This document shows positions 34,405-50,957 of a stretch of 64,000 nucleotides of DNA, piece by piece. A model generated the notes under the pieces. That model ran no database searches. It saw only the letters and a list, made by a program, of their open reading frames with translations, and was not told the DNA's origin. Made by a program: the position numbers and the translations under genes. Numbering within the stretch: the first letter of the stretch is position 1; every line of letters starts with the position of its first letter. Source of the stretch: Megachile rotundata (Eukaryota; Arthropoda; Insecta; Hymenoptera; Megachilidae); assembly GCF_050947335.1 (NCBI RefSeq), contig NC_134993.1:1984001-2048000 (forward strand). The letters run 5' to 3'.

Positions 34405-36980
34405 CAATCACACAATCACAATCCCACAATCACAATCACACAATCACAGTCACACAATCACAATCATGCAATCACACAGTCACAATCCCACAATCACGAT
34501 CACACAATCACGATCGCACAGTCACGACCACACGATCACGATCACACAATCACAATCACACAATCACAATCACACAATCACGATCACACAGTCACCATCA
34601 CACAATTACCATCACACAATCACGATCACACAATCAAGGTCACACAATGACGATCACACAATCACCATCACACAATCACGATCACACAATCACGATCACA
34701 CAATCACGAACACACAATCACGATCACACAATCACGATCACACAATCACGATCACACAATCACGATCACACAATCACGATCACACAATCACGATCACACA
34801 ATCACGATCACACAATCACGATCACACAATCACAATCACACAATCACAATCACACAATCACAATCACACAATCACAATCACACAATCACAATCACACAAT
34901 CACAATCACAATCACGACCACACAGTCACGAACACACCATCACGATCACACAATCAAGGTCACACAATGACGATCACACAATCACCATCACACAATCACG
35001 ATCAGACAATCACAATCACACAATCACGATCACACAATCACGATCACACAATCACGATCACACAATCACAATCACACAATCACAAACACACAGTCGCCAT
35101 CACACGATCACGATCACACGATCACGATCAGACAATCACAATCACACAATCAAGGTCACACAATGACGATCACACCATCACCATCACACAATCACGACCA
35201 CACAATCACGATCACACAATCACGATCACACAATCACGATCACACAATCACGTTCACACAATCACAAACACACAGTCGCGATCACTCGATCACGATCACA
35301 CGACCACGATCACACAATCACAATCACACAATCAAGGTCACACAATGACGATCACACCATCACCATCACACAATCACGACCACACAATCACGATCACACA
35401 ATCACAATCACAATCACGATCACACAGTCACGATCACACCATCACGATCACACGATCACCATCACACAATCACGATCACACAATCACAATCACACAATGA
35501 CGATCACACCATCACCATCACACAATCACGACCACACAATCACGATCACACAATCACGTTCACACAATCACAAACACACAGTCGCGATCACACAATCACA
35601 ATCCCACAATCACGATCACACAATCACGATCACACAATCACAATCACACAATCACCATCACACAATCACCATCACACAAACACAATCACACAATCAAGGT
35701 CACACAATGACGATCACACAATCACCATCATACAATCACGACCACACAATCACGATCACACAATCACGATCACACAATCACGATCACACAATCACCATCA
35801 CACAAACACAATCACACAATCAAGGTCACACAATGACGATCACACAATCACCATCACACAATCACGATCACACAATCACGATCACACAATCACGATCTCA
35901 CAGTCACGTTCACACAATCACAAACACACAGTCGCGATCACACGATCACGATCACACAATCACGATCACACAGTCACGATCACACAATCACAATCACACA
36001 ATCACGATCACACAATCACCATCGCACAATCACGATCACACAATCACGATCACACAATCACGATCACACAATCACGATCACACAATCACAGTCACACAAC
36101 CACAATCACACAATCACAACCACAATCACGATCACACAGTCACGATCACACCACCACGATCACACGATCACGATCACACAATCACAATCACACAATCGTT
36201 ATCACACAATCACGATCACACAATCACCATCCCACAATCACCATCACACAATCACCATCACACAATCACAATCATACAATCACAATCACACAATCAAGGT
36301 CACACAATGACGATCACACAATCACCAGCATACAATCACGACCAGACAATCACGATCACACAATCACGTTCACACAATCACAAACACACAGTCGAGATCA
36401 CACAATCACAATCCCACAATCACGATCACACAATCACGATCACACAATCACAATCACACAATCACCATCACACAATCACCATCACACAAACACAATCACA
36501 CAATCAAGGTCACACAATGACGATCACACAATCACCATCATACAATCACGACCACACAATCACGATCACACAATCACGATCACACAATCACGATCACACA
36601 ATCACGTTCACACAATCACAAACCCACAATCGCGATCACACGATCACGATCACACAATCACGATCCCACAATCACGATCACATAATCACCATCACACAAT
36701 CACCATCACACAATCACCATCACACAATCACAAACACACAATCAAGGTCACACAATGACGATCACACAATCACCATCATACAATCACGACCAGACAATCA
36801 CGATCACACAATCACGTTCACACAATCACAAACACACAGTCGCGATCACACAATCACAATCCCACAATCGCGATCACACGATCACGATCACACAATCACG
36901 ATCACACAATCACGGTCACACAATCACTATCACACAATCACGATCACACAATCACGATCACACAATCACGCAGTCACACT

Positions 36981-37022
36981 ATCACAATCACAATCACAAT
37001 CACAATCACAATCACAATCACA
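36981..37022. repeat. (ATCACA)7 hexamer tract
   Basis: C copy 2 counterpart of 28817-28858, same length. Confidence 0.93.
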
Positions 37023-37664
37023 CAATCACGCAATCACAATCCCACAATCACAATCACACAATCACAGTCACACAATCACAATCACACAATCACGCAATCA
37101 CAATCCCACAATCACGATCACACAACCACGATCGCACAGTCACGATCACACGATCACGATCACACAATAACAATCACACAATCACAATCACACAATCACG
37201 ATCACACCATCACCATCACACAATCACCATCACGCAATCACCATCACACAATCACGATCACACAATCACGATCGCACAATCACAATCACACGATCACGAT
37301 CACACAATCACGATCACACAGTCACGATCACACAATCACAATCTCACAATCACGATCACACAATCACCATCACACAATCACCATCACACAATCACGATCA
37401 CACAATCACGATCACACTATCACGATCACACAATCACGATCACACAATCACGATCACACAATCACGATCACACAATCACTATCACACAATCACAATCACA
37501 CAATCACAATCACACAATCACAATCACACAATCACAATCACACAGTCACAAAATCACAATCACAATCAGACAATCACAAACACACAATCACGATCACACA
37601 ATCACGATCACACAATCACGATCACACAATTACGATCACACAATCACAATCACGCAGTCACACT

Positions 37665-37730
37665 ATCACAATCACAATCACAATCACAATCACAATCACA
37701 ATCACAATCACAATCACAATCACAATCACA
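37665..37730. repeat. (ATCACA)11 hexamer tract
   Basis: Last tract in the window, in the second S-like gain of C copy 2. No such tract is seen from here to 64000, nor in 9571-24690. Confidence 0.93.
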
Positions 37731-40700
37731 CAATCACACAATCACAATCCCACAATCACAATCACACAATCACAGTCACACAATCACAATCAGACAATCA
37801 CACAGTCACAATCCCACATTCACGATCACACAATCACGATCGCACAGTCACGATCACACGATCACGATCACACAATCACAATCACACAATCACAATCACA
37901 CAATCACGATCACACAGTCACCATCACACAATTACCATCACACAATCACGATCACACAATCAAGGTCACACAATGACGATCACACAATCACCATCACACA
38001 ATCACGATCACACAATCACAATCACACAATCACGATCACACAATCACGATCACACAATCACAATCACACAATCAAGGTCACACAATGACGATCACACCAT
38101 CACCATCACACAATCAGGACCACACAATCACGATCACACAATCACAAACACACAGTCGCGATCACTCGATCACGATCACACAATCACGATCACACAGTCA
38201 CTATCACACAATCACAATCACACAATCACAATATCACAATCGCAATCACACAATCACCATCACACAATCACGATCACACAATCACGATCACACAATCACA
38301 ATCACGCAATCACAATCACACAATCGCAATCACACAATCACAATCATACAATCGCAATCACACAATCACCATCACACAATCACGATCACACAATAACGAT
38401 CCCACAATCACGATCACACAATCACAATCACGCAATCACAATCACACAATCGCAATCACACAATCACAATCATACAACCACAAGCGCACAATCACGCAGT
38501 CACAATCCCACAATCACGATCACACAATCACGATCACACAATCACAATCACACAATCACAATCACACAATCACGCTGTCACAATCCCACAATCACGATCA
38601 CACAATCACGATCACACAGTCACGATCACACGATCACGATCACACAAAAACAATGACACAATCACAATCACACAATCACGAGCACACAATCACGATCACA
38701 CAATCACCATCACACAATCACGATCACACAATCACGATCACACAATCACGATCACACAATCACGATCACACAATCACGATCACACAATCACGTTCACACA
38801 GTCGCGATCACACAATCACGATGACACAATCACGATCACACAATCACAATCACACAATCACGATCACACAATCACGATCACATAATCACGATCACATAGC
38901 CACGTTCACACAATCACCATCACACAATCACGATCACACAATCACGATCACACAATCACGATCACACAATCACCATCACAAAATCACAATCACGCAATCA
39001 AGGTCACAGAATGACTATCACACAATCACCATCACACAATCACGACCACACAATCACGATCACACAATCACGCTCACACAATCACGATCACACAATCACG
39101 TTCACACAATCACAAACACACAGTCGCGATCACACGATCACGATCACACAATCACGATCACACAGTCACGATCACACAATCACAATCACACAATCACGAT
39201 CACTCAATCACCATCACACAATCACGATCACACAATTACGATCACACAACCACGATCACACTATCACGATCACACAATCACAGTCACACAATCACAATCA
39301 CACAATCACAATCACAATCACGATCACACAGTCACGATCACACAATCACGATCACACGATCACGATCACACAATCACAATCACACAATCGTTATCACGCA
39401 ATCACGATCACACAATCACCATCACACAATCAAGGCCACACAATGACGATCACACAATCACCATCACACAATCACGATCACACAATCACAATCACACAAT
39501 CACAATCACAACCACAATCACACAATCACACAATCACAATCCCACAATCACAATCACACAATCACAGTCACACAATCTCAATCACACAATCACACAGTCA
39601 CAATCCCACAATCACGATCACACAATCACGATCGCACAGTCACGATCACACAATCTCGACCACACAATCACGATCACACAATCACGATCACACAATCGCG
39701 TTCACACAATCAACGCCACACAATGACGATCACACAATCACCATCACACAATCTCGACCACACAATCACGATCACACAATCACGATCACACAGTCACGTT
39801 CACACAATCACAAACACACAGTCCCGATCACTCGATCACGATCACACAATCACGATCACACAATCACGATCACACAATCACAATCACACAATCACAATCA
39901 CACAGTCAAAATCACACAATCACAATCACACAATCAAGGTCACACAATGACGATCACACAATCACCATCACACAATCACGGTCACACAATCACGATCACA
40001 CAATCACGATCACTCAATCACAATCACAATCACACAAGCACAAACACACAGTCGCGATCACACGATCACGATCACACGATCATGATCACACGATCACGAT
40101 CACACGATCACGATCACACGATCACGATCACACAATCACAATCACACAATCAAGGCCACACAATGACGATCACACAATCACCATCACACAATCTCGACCA
40201 CACAATCACGATCACACAGTCACGATCACACAATCACGTTCACACAATAACAAACACACAGTCGCGATCACTCGATCACGATCACACAATCACGATCACA
40301 CAGTCACGATCACACAATCACAATCACACAATCACGATCACACAATCACGATCACATAATCACGATCACATAATCACGTTCACACAATCACCATCACACA
40401 GTCACGATCACGCAATCACGATCACACAATCACGATCACACAATCACGATCACACAATCACAGTCACACAATCACAATCACACAATCACAATCACAATCA
40501 CGATCACACAGTCACGATCACACAATCACGATCACACGATCACGATCACACAATCACAATCACACAATCGTTATCACGCAATCACGATCACACAATCACC
40601 ATCACACAATCAAGGCCACACAATGACGATCACACAATCACCATCACACAATCACGATCACACAATCACAATCACACAATCACAATCACAACCACAATCA

Positions 40701-43700
40701 CACAATCACACAATCACAATCCCACAATCACAATCACACAATCACAGTCACACAATCTCAATCACACAATCACACAGTCACAATCCCACAATCACGATCA
40801 CACAATCACGATCGCACAGTCACGATCACACGATCACGATCACACAATCACAATCACACAATCACAACCACACAATCACAATCACACAATCACAAACACA
40901 CAGTCGCCATCACACGATCACGATCACACGATCACGATCACACAATCACAATCACACAATCAAGGTCACACAACGACGATCACACCATCACCATCACACA
41001 ATCACGACCACACAATCACGATCACACAATCACGATCACACAATCACGATCACACAATCACGTTCACACAATCACAAACACACAGTCGCGATCACTCGAT
41101 CACGATCACACGATCACGATCACACAGTCACAATCACACAATCAAGTTCACACAATGACGATCACACCATCACCATCACACAATCACGACCACACAATCA
41201 CGATCACACAATCACAATCACACAATCACAATATCACAATCGCAATCACACAATCACAATATCACAATCAGACAATCACACAATCACACAATCACACAAT
41301 CACACAATCACGATCACACTATCACGATCACACAATCACGATCACACAATCACGATCACACAATCACCATCACACAATCACCATCACACAATCACAATCA
41401 CACAATCAAGGTCACACAATGACGATCACACAATCACCATCACACAATCACGACCACTCAATCACGATCACACAATCACGATCACACAATCACGTTCACA
41501 CAATCACAAACACAGAGTCGCGAACACACGATCACGATCACACAACCACGATCACACAGTCACGATCACACAATCACGATCACACAGTCACGATCACACA
41601 ATCAGAGTCGCACAACCACAATCACACAACCACAATCACACAATCACACAGTCACAATCCCACAATCACGACCACACAGTCACGATCACACAATCACAAT
41701 CATACAATCACAATCACACAATCACATTAACACAATCAGACAATCACACAGTCACACAATCACGATCACAAAATCACGATCACACAATCACGATCACACA
41801 ATCACGATCACACAATCACGATCACACAATCACGATCACACAATCACAATCACACAATCACAATCACACAATCAAAATCACACAATCACAATCACACAAT
41901 CAATGTCACACAATGACGATCACACAATCACCATCACACAATCTCGAACACACAATCACGATCACACAATCACGATCACACAATCACGTTCACACAATCA
42001 CAAACACACAGTCGCGATCACTCGATCACGATCACACAATCACGATCACTCAATCACAATCACACAATCACAAACACACAGTCGCGATCACATGATCACG
42101 ATCACACGATCACGATCACACAATCACAATCACACAATCACGATCACACAATCACGATCACACAATCACGATCACACAAACACGATCACACGATCACAAT
42201 CACACAATCACAAACACACAGTCGCGATCACACGATCACGATCACACGATCACGATCACACGATCGCGATCACACGATCACGATCACACGATCACGATCA
42301 CACCATCACAATCACACAATCAAGGCACACAATGACGATCACACCATCACCATCACACAATCACGACCACACAATCACGATCACACAATCACGATCACAC
42401 AATCACGTTCACACGATCACAAACACACAGTCGCGATCACTCGATCACGATCACACAATCACGATCACACAGTCACTATCACACAATCACAATCACACAA
42501 TCACAATATCACAATCGCAATCACACAATCACAATAACACAATCAGACTATCACACAATCACACAATCACACAATCACGATCACACAATCATGATCACAC
42601 AATCACGATCACACAATCACGATCACACAATCACGATCACACAATCACCATCACACAATCACAATCACACAATCAAGGTCACACAATGACGATCACACAA
42701 TCACGATCACACGATCACAATCACACAATCACAAACACACAGTCGCGACCACACAATCACGATCACACGATCACGGTCACACGATCGCGATCACACGATC
42801 ACGATCACACGATCACGATCACACAGTCACGATCACACAATCACAATCACACAATCACGATCACACAATCACAATCACAATCACGATCACACAGTCACGA
42901 TCACACCATCACCATCACACGATCACGATCACACAATCACAATCACACAATCAAGGCACACAATGACGATCACACCATCACCATCACACAATCACGACCA
43001 CACAATCACGATCACACAATCACGATCACACAATCACGATCACACAATCACGTTCACACGATCACAAACACACAGTCGCGATCACTCGATCACGATCACA
43101 CAATCACGATCACACAGTCACTATCACACAATCACAATCACACAATCACAATATCACAATCGCAATCACACAATCACAATAACACAATCAGACGATCACA
43201 CAATCACACAATCACACAATCACACAATCACGATCACACAATCATGATCACACAATCACGATCACACAATCACGATCACACAATCACGATCACACAATCA
43301 CGATCACACAATCACCATCACACAATCACAATCACACAATCAAGGTCACACAATGACGATCACACCATCACGATCACACGATCACAATCACACAATCACA
43401 AACACACAGTCGCGATCACACGATCACGATCACACGATCACGATCACACGATCGCGATCACACGATCACGATCACACGATCACGATCACACAATCACAAT
43501 CACACAATCAAGGTCACACAATGACGATCACACCATCACCATCACACAATCACGATCACACAATCACGATCACACAATCACGATCACACAATCGTTATCA
43601 CACAATCACGATCACACAATCACCATCACACAATCAAGGCCACACAATGTCGATCACACAATCACCATCACACAATCACAATCACACAATCACAATCACA

Positions 43701-43924
43701 CAATCACACTGTCACAATCCCACAATCACGATCACATAATCACGATCACACAGTCACGATCACACGATCACGATCACACAATAACAATCACACAATCACA
43801 ATCACACAATCACGAGCACACAATCACGATCACACAATCACGATCACACAATCACGATCACACAATTACGATCACACAATCACGATCACACAATCACGAT
43901 CACACAATCACGATCACACAATCA

Positions 43925-44040
43925 CGATCACACAATCACGATCGCACAATCACGATCGCACAATCGCGATCGCACAATCACGATCGCACAATCGCGATCA
44001 CACAATCGCGATCACACAATCGCGATCACACAACCACGAT
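43925..44040. repeat. CpG-dense variant patch
   Basis: Within a CGATC run, several consecutive units carry A-to-G changes giving ATCGCAC and ATCGCGATC, so CpG and the sites CGATCG and TCGCGA are locally clustered. The equivalent patch is at about 58966-59050 in D copy 2, so it predates that duplication. Confidence 0.75.
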
Positions 44041-44131
44041 CACACAATCACGATCACACAATCACGATCACACAATCACGATCACATAATCACGATCACA
44101 CAATCACCATCACACAATCACGATCACACAA

Positions 44132-44433
44132 TCACAATCACACAATCACACAATCACAATCGCACAATCACAATCGCACAATCACAATCACACAATCACA
44201 ATCACACAATCACAATCACACAATCACAATCACACAATCACAATCACACAATCACAATCACACAATCACAATCACACAATCACAATCACACAATCACAAT
44301 CACACAATCACAATCACACAATCACAATCACACAATCACAATCACACAATCACAATCACACAATCACAATCACACAATCACAATCACACAATCACAATCA
44401 CACAATCACAATCACACAATCACAATCACAATC
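44132..44433. repeat. Homogeneous CAATC unit run (D copy 1, first)
   Basis: Nearly pure ACAATCACAATCAC units after a CGATC run, ending in AATCACAATCACGATCACAA. The equivalent run in D copy 2 is 84 bp (six units) longer. Confidence 0.88.
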
Positions 44434-45017
44434 ACGATCACAATCACGATCACACAGTCACGATGATACCATCACGATCACACAATCAAGGTCACACAAT
44501 GACGATCACACAATCACCATCACACAATCACGATCAGACAATCACAATCACACAATCACGATCACACAATCACGATCACACAATCACAATCACACAATCA
44601 AGGTCACACAATGACGATCACACAATCACCATCACACAATCACAATCACACAATCACAATCACACAATCACACTGTCACAATCCCACAATCACGATCACA
44701 TAATCACGATCACACAGTCACGATCACACGATCACGATCACACAATAACAATCACACAATCACAATCACACAATCACGAGCACACAATCACGATCACACA
44801 ATCACGATCACACAATCACGATCACACAATCACGATCACACAATCACGATCACACAATCACGATCACACAATCACGATCACACAATCACGATCACACAAT
44901 CACGATCACACAATCACGATCACACAATCACGATCACACAATCACGATCACACAATCACGATCACACAACCACGATCACACAATCACGATCACACAATCA
45001 CGATCACACAATCACGA

Positions 45018-45338
45018 TCACACAATCACAATCACACAATCACAATCACACAATCACACAATCACAATCACACAATCACAATCACACAATCACAATCACA
45101 CAATCACAATCACACAATCACAATCACACAATCACAATCACACAATCACAATCACACAATCACAATCACACAATCACAATCACACAATCACAATCACACA
45201 ATCACAATCACACAATCACAATCACACAATCACAATCACACAATCACAATCACACAATCACAATCACACAATCACAATCACACAATCACAATCACACAAT
45301 CACAATCACACAATCACAATCACACAATCACAATCACA
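45018..45338. repeat. Homogeneous CAATC unit run (D copy 1, second)
   Basis: Pure ACAATCACAATCAC units with one 8-bp phase break near 45055, ending at CACAGTCGCGATC. The equivalent run in D copy 2 is 42 bp (three units) longer. Confidence 0.88.
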
Positions 45339-47655
45339 CAGTCGCGATCACACGATCACGATCACACGATCACGATCACAAAATCACAATCACACAATCA
45401 AGGCCACACAATGACGATCACACAATCACCATAACACAATCTCGACCACACAATCACGATCACACAATCGCGTTCACACAATAACAAACACACAGTTGCG
45501 ATCACTCGATCACGATCACACAATCACGATCACACAGTCACGATCACACAATCACAATCACACAATCACGATCACACAATCACGATCACATAACCACGAT
45601 CACACAATCACGATCACACAATCACCATCACACAATCACGATCACACAATCACGATCACACAATCACGATCACACAATCACCATCACACAATCACAATCA
45701 CACAATCAAGGTCACAGAATGACGATCACACAATCACCATCACACAATCACGACCACACAATCACGATCACACAATCACGCTCACACAATCACGATCACA
45801 CAATCACGTTCACACAATCACGATCACACAGTCACTATCACACAATCACAATCACACAATCACAATATCACAATCGCAATCACACAATCACAATAACACA
45901 ATCAGACGATCACACAATCACACAATCACACAATCACGATCACACAATCATGATCACACAATCACGATCACACAATCACGATCACACAATCACGATCACA
46001 CAATCACCATCACACAATCACAATCACACAATCAAGGTCACACAATGACGATCACACCATCACCATCACACAATCACGACCACACAATCACGATCACACA
46101 ATCACGATCACACAATCACGATGACACAATCACGATCACACAATCACAAACACACAGTCGCGATCACACGATCACGATCACACAATCACGATCACACAGT
46201 CACGATCACACAATCACAATCACACAATCACGATGACACAATCACAATCACAATCACGATCACACAGTCACGATCACACCATCACCATCACACGATCACG
46301 ATCACACAATCACAATCACACAATCAAGGCACACAATGACGATCACACCATCACCATCACACAATCACGACCACACAATCACGATCACACAATCACGATC
46401 ACACAATCACGTTCACACGACCACAAACACACAGTCGCGATCACTCGATCACGATCACACAATCACGATCACACAGTCACTATCACACAATCACAATCAC
46501 ACAATCACAATATCACAATCGCAATCACACAATCACAATAACACAATCAGACGATCACACAATCACACAATCACACAATCACGATCACACAATCATGATC
46601 ACACAATCACGATCACACAATCACGATCACACAATCACGATCACACAATCACCATCACACAATCACAATCACACAATCAAGGTCACACAATGACGATCAC
46701 ACAATCACGATCACACGACCACAATCACACAATCACAAACACACAGTCGCGATCACACGATCACGATCACACGATCACGATCACACGATCGCGATCACAC
46801 GATCACGATCACACGATCACGATCACACAATCACAATCACACAATCAAGGTCACACAATGACGATCACACCATCACCATCACACAATCACGACCACACAA
46901 TCACGATCACACAATCACGATCACACAATCACGATCACACAATCACAAACACACAGTCGCGATCACACGATCACGATCACACAATCACGATCACACAGTC
47001 ACGATCACACAATCACAATCACACAATCACGATCACACAATCACGATCACACAATCACAATCACAATCACGATCACACAGTCACGATCACACCATCACGA
47101 TCACACGGTCACCATCACACAATCACGATCACACAATCACAATCACACAATGACGATCACACCATCACCATCACACAATCACGACCACACAATCACGATC
47201 ACACAATCACGTTCACACAATCACGAACACACAGTCGCGATCACTCGATCACGATCACACAATCACGATCACACAGTCACGATCACACAATCACAATCAC
47301 ACAATCACAATGTCACAATCGCAATCACACAATCACAATAACACAATCAGACAATCACACAATCACACAATCACACAATCACGATCACACAATCATGATC
47401 ACACAATCACGATCACACAATCACGATCACACAATCACGATCACACAATCACGATCACACAATCACGATCACACAATCACGATCACACAATCACGATCAT
47501 ACAATCACGATCACACAATCACGATCACACAATCGCGATCACACAATCGCGATCACACAATCACGATCACACAATCACGATCACACAACCACGATCACAC
47601 AATCACGATCACACAATCACGATCACACAATCACGATCACACAATCACCATCACA

Positions 47656-47808
47656 CAACCACAATCACACAATCACACAATCACAATCACACAATCACAA
47701 TCACACAATCACAATCACACAATCACAATCACAATCACACAATCACAATCACACAATCACAATCACACAATCACAATCACACAATCACAATCACACAATC
47801 ACAATCAC
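47656..47808. repeat. Homogeneous CAATC unit run (D copy 1, third)
   Basis: CAATC units follow a CGATC run at 47.4-47.65 kb and end at CACAGTCGCGATC. There is one 6-bp hexamer break near 47735. The D copy 2 equivalent is one unit longer. Confidence 0.85.
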
Positions 47809-49179
47809 ACAGTCGCGATCACACGATCACGATCACACGATCACGATCACACGATCACGATCACACAATCACAATCACACAATCAAGGCCACACAATGAC
47901 GATCACACAATCACCATCACACAATCTCGACCACACAATCACGATCACACAATCGCGTTCACACAATAACAAACACACAGTCGCGATCACTCGATCACGA
48001 TCACACAATCACGATCACACAGTCACGATCACACAATCACAATCACACAATCACGATCACACAATCACGATCACACAATCACGATCACACAATCACCATC
48101 ACACAATCACAATCACACAATCAAGGTCACAGAATGACGATCACACAATTACCATCACACAATCACGACCACACAATCACGATCACACAATCACGCTCAC
48201 ACAATCACGATCACACAATCACGTTCACACAATCACAAACACAGAGTCGCGATCACACGATCACGATCACACAATCACGATCACACAGTCACGATCACAC
48301 AATCACGATCACACAGTCACGATCACGCAATCAGAGTCACACATTTACAATCACACAACCACAATCACACAATCACACAGTCACAATCCCACAATCACGA
48401 TCACACAATCACGAGCACACAGTCACGATCACACAATCACAATCATACAATCACAATCACACAATCACATTAACACAATCAGACAATCACACAGTCACAC
48501 AATCACGATCACACAATCACGATCACACAATCACGATCACACAATCACGATCACACAATCACGATCACACAATCACGATCACACAATCACGATCACAAGG
48601 TCACAATCACACAATCACAATCACACAATCAAAATCACACAATCACAATCACACCATCAAGGTCACACAATGACGATCACACAATCACCATCACACAATC
48701 ACGATCACACAATCACAATCACACAATCACGATCACACAATCACGATCACTCAATCACAATCACACAATCACAAACACACAGTCGCGATCACACGATCAC
48801 GATCACACGACCACGATCACACAATCACAATCACACAATCAAGGCCACACAATGACGATCACACAATCACCCTCACACAATCTCGACCACACAATCACGA
48901 TCACACAATCACGATCACACAATCACGTTCACACAATCACAAACACACAGTCGCGATCACTCGATCACGATCACACAATCACGATCACACGGTCACGATC
49001 ACACAATCACAATCGCACAATCACGATCACACAATCACGATCACACTATCACGATCACACAATCGCAGTCACACAATCACAATCACACAATCACACAATC
49101 ACAATCACAATCACGATCACACAGTCACGAACACACCATCACGATCACACAATCAAGGTCACACAATGACGATCACACA

Positions 49180-50270
49180 ATCACCATCACACAATCACGA
49201 TCAGACAATCACAATCACACAATCACGATCACACAATCACGATCACACAATCACAATCACACAATCACAAACACACAGTCGCGATCACTCGATCACGATC
49301 ACACGATCACGATCACACAATCACAATCACACAACCAAGGTCACACAATGACGATCACACCATCACCATCACACAATCACGACCACACAATCACGATCAC
49401 ACAATCACAATCACACAATCACAATATCACAATCGCAATCACACAATCACAATATAACAATCAGACAATCCCACAATCACACAATCACACAGTCACAATC
49501 CCACAATCACGATCACACAATCACGATCACACAATCACAATCACACAATCACAATCACACAATCGCAATCACACAATCACACTGTCACAATCCCACAATC
49601 ACGATCACATAATCACGATCACACAGTCACGATCACACGATCACGATCACACAATAACAATCACACAATCACAATCACACAATCACGAGCACACAATCAC
49701 GATCACACAATCACCATCACACAATCACCATCACACAATCACGATCAGACAATCACAATCACACAATCACGATCACACAATCACGATCACACAATCACAA
49801 TCACACAATCACAAACACACAGTCGCGATCACTCGATCACGATCACACGATCACGATCACACAATCACAATCACACAATCAAGGTCACACAATGACGATC
49901 ACACCATCACCATCACACAATCACGACCACACAATCACGATCACACAATCACAATCACACAATCACAATATCACAATCGCAATCACACAATCACAATATC
50001 ACAATCAGACAATCCCACAAACACACAATCACACAGTCACAATCCCACAATCACGATCACACAATCACGATCACACAATCACAATCACACAATCACAATC
50101 ACACAATCGCAATCACACAATCACACTGTCACAATCCCACAATCACGATCACATAATCACGATCACACAGTCACGATCACACGATCACGATCACACAATA
50201 ACAATCACACAATCACAATCACACAATCACGAGCACACAATCACGATCACACAATCACCATCACACAATC
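49180..50270. repeat. Tandem duplication of 544 bp
   Basis: Two adjacent copies have an exact 544-bp spacing of markers: 49348/49892 (AATGACGATCACACCATC) and 49584/50128 (CACTGTCACAATCCC). Small differences are present, such as CACAATATAACAATC against CACAATATCACAATC and CCCACAATCAC against CCCACAAACAC. Edges are approximate because the flanks are also repeats. Confidence 0.75.
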
Positions 50271-50957
50271 ACGATCACACAATCACGATCACACAATCAC
50301 AATCACACAATCACGATCACACAATCACGATCACACAACCACGACCACACAATCACGATAACACAATCACGATCATACAATCACGTTCACACAATCGCAA
50401 ACACACAGTCGCGATCACACTATCGCGATCACACAATCACAGTCACACAATCACAATCACACAATCACAATCACAATCACGATCACACAGTCACGAACAC
50501 ACCATCACGATCACACAATCAAGGTCACACAATGACGATCACACAATCACCATCACAAAACCACGATCACTCAATCACAATCACACAATCACAAACACAC
50601 AGTCGCGATCACACGATCACGATCACACAGTCACAGTCACACAATCACAATCACACAATCACAATCACAATCACGATCACACAGTCACGATCACACAATC
50701 ACAATCACACGATCACGATCACACAATCACAATCACACAATCGTTATCACACAATCACGATCACACAATCACCATCACACAATCAAGGCCACACAATGGC
50801 GATCACACAATCACCATCACACAATCACAATCACACAATCACAATCACACAATCACACTGTCACAATCCCACAATCACGATCACATAATCACGATCACAC
50901 AGTCACGATCACACGATCATGATCACACAACAACAATCACACAATCACAATCACACA

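Larger units (their letters stand above)
29321..38300. repeat. C higher-order repeat, copy 2 (about 9.0 kb)
   Basis: This copy corresponds to 21693-29360 in order but has a 168-bp loss near 32.74 kb, a hexamer contraction of 30 bp, a gain of about 740 bp between 33.4 and 35.1 kb (a second S-like block with AATCATGCAATC near 34465) and a gain of about 690 bp between 37.09 and 37.79 kb (again S-like). The left limit is set by the shared run ending in CACACTATCACG at about 29360, matching 21732. The right limit is approximate. Confidence 0.72.
43660..45338. repeat. Two successive composite modules (CACTGTC marker, CGATC run, CAATC run)
   Basis: The marker CACTGTCACAATCCC occurs at about 43708 and 44672 (964 bp apart). 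Each is followed by CACATAATCACG, CACACAATAAC, CACGAGCAC, a run of CGATC units, and then a run of CAATC units. The same module occurs once more near 50.86-51.41 kb, and the pair recurs in D copy 2 (about 58.67-60.47 kb). Confidence 0.75.
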
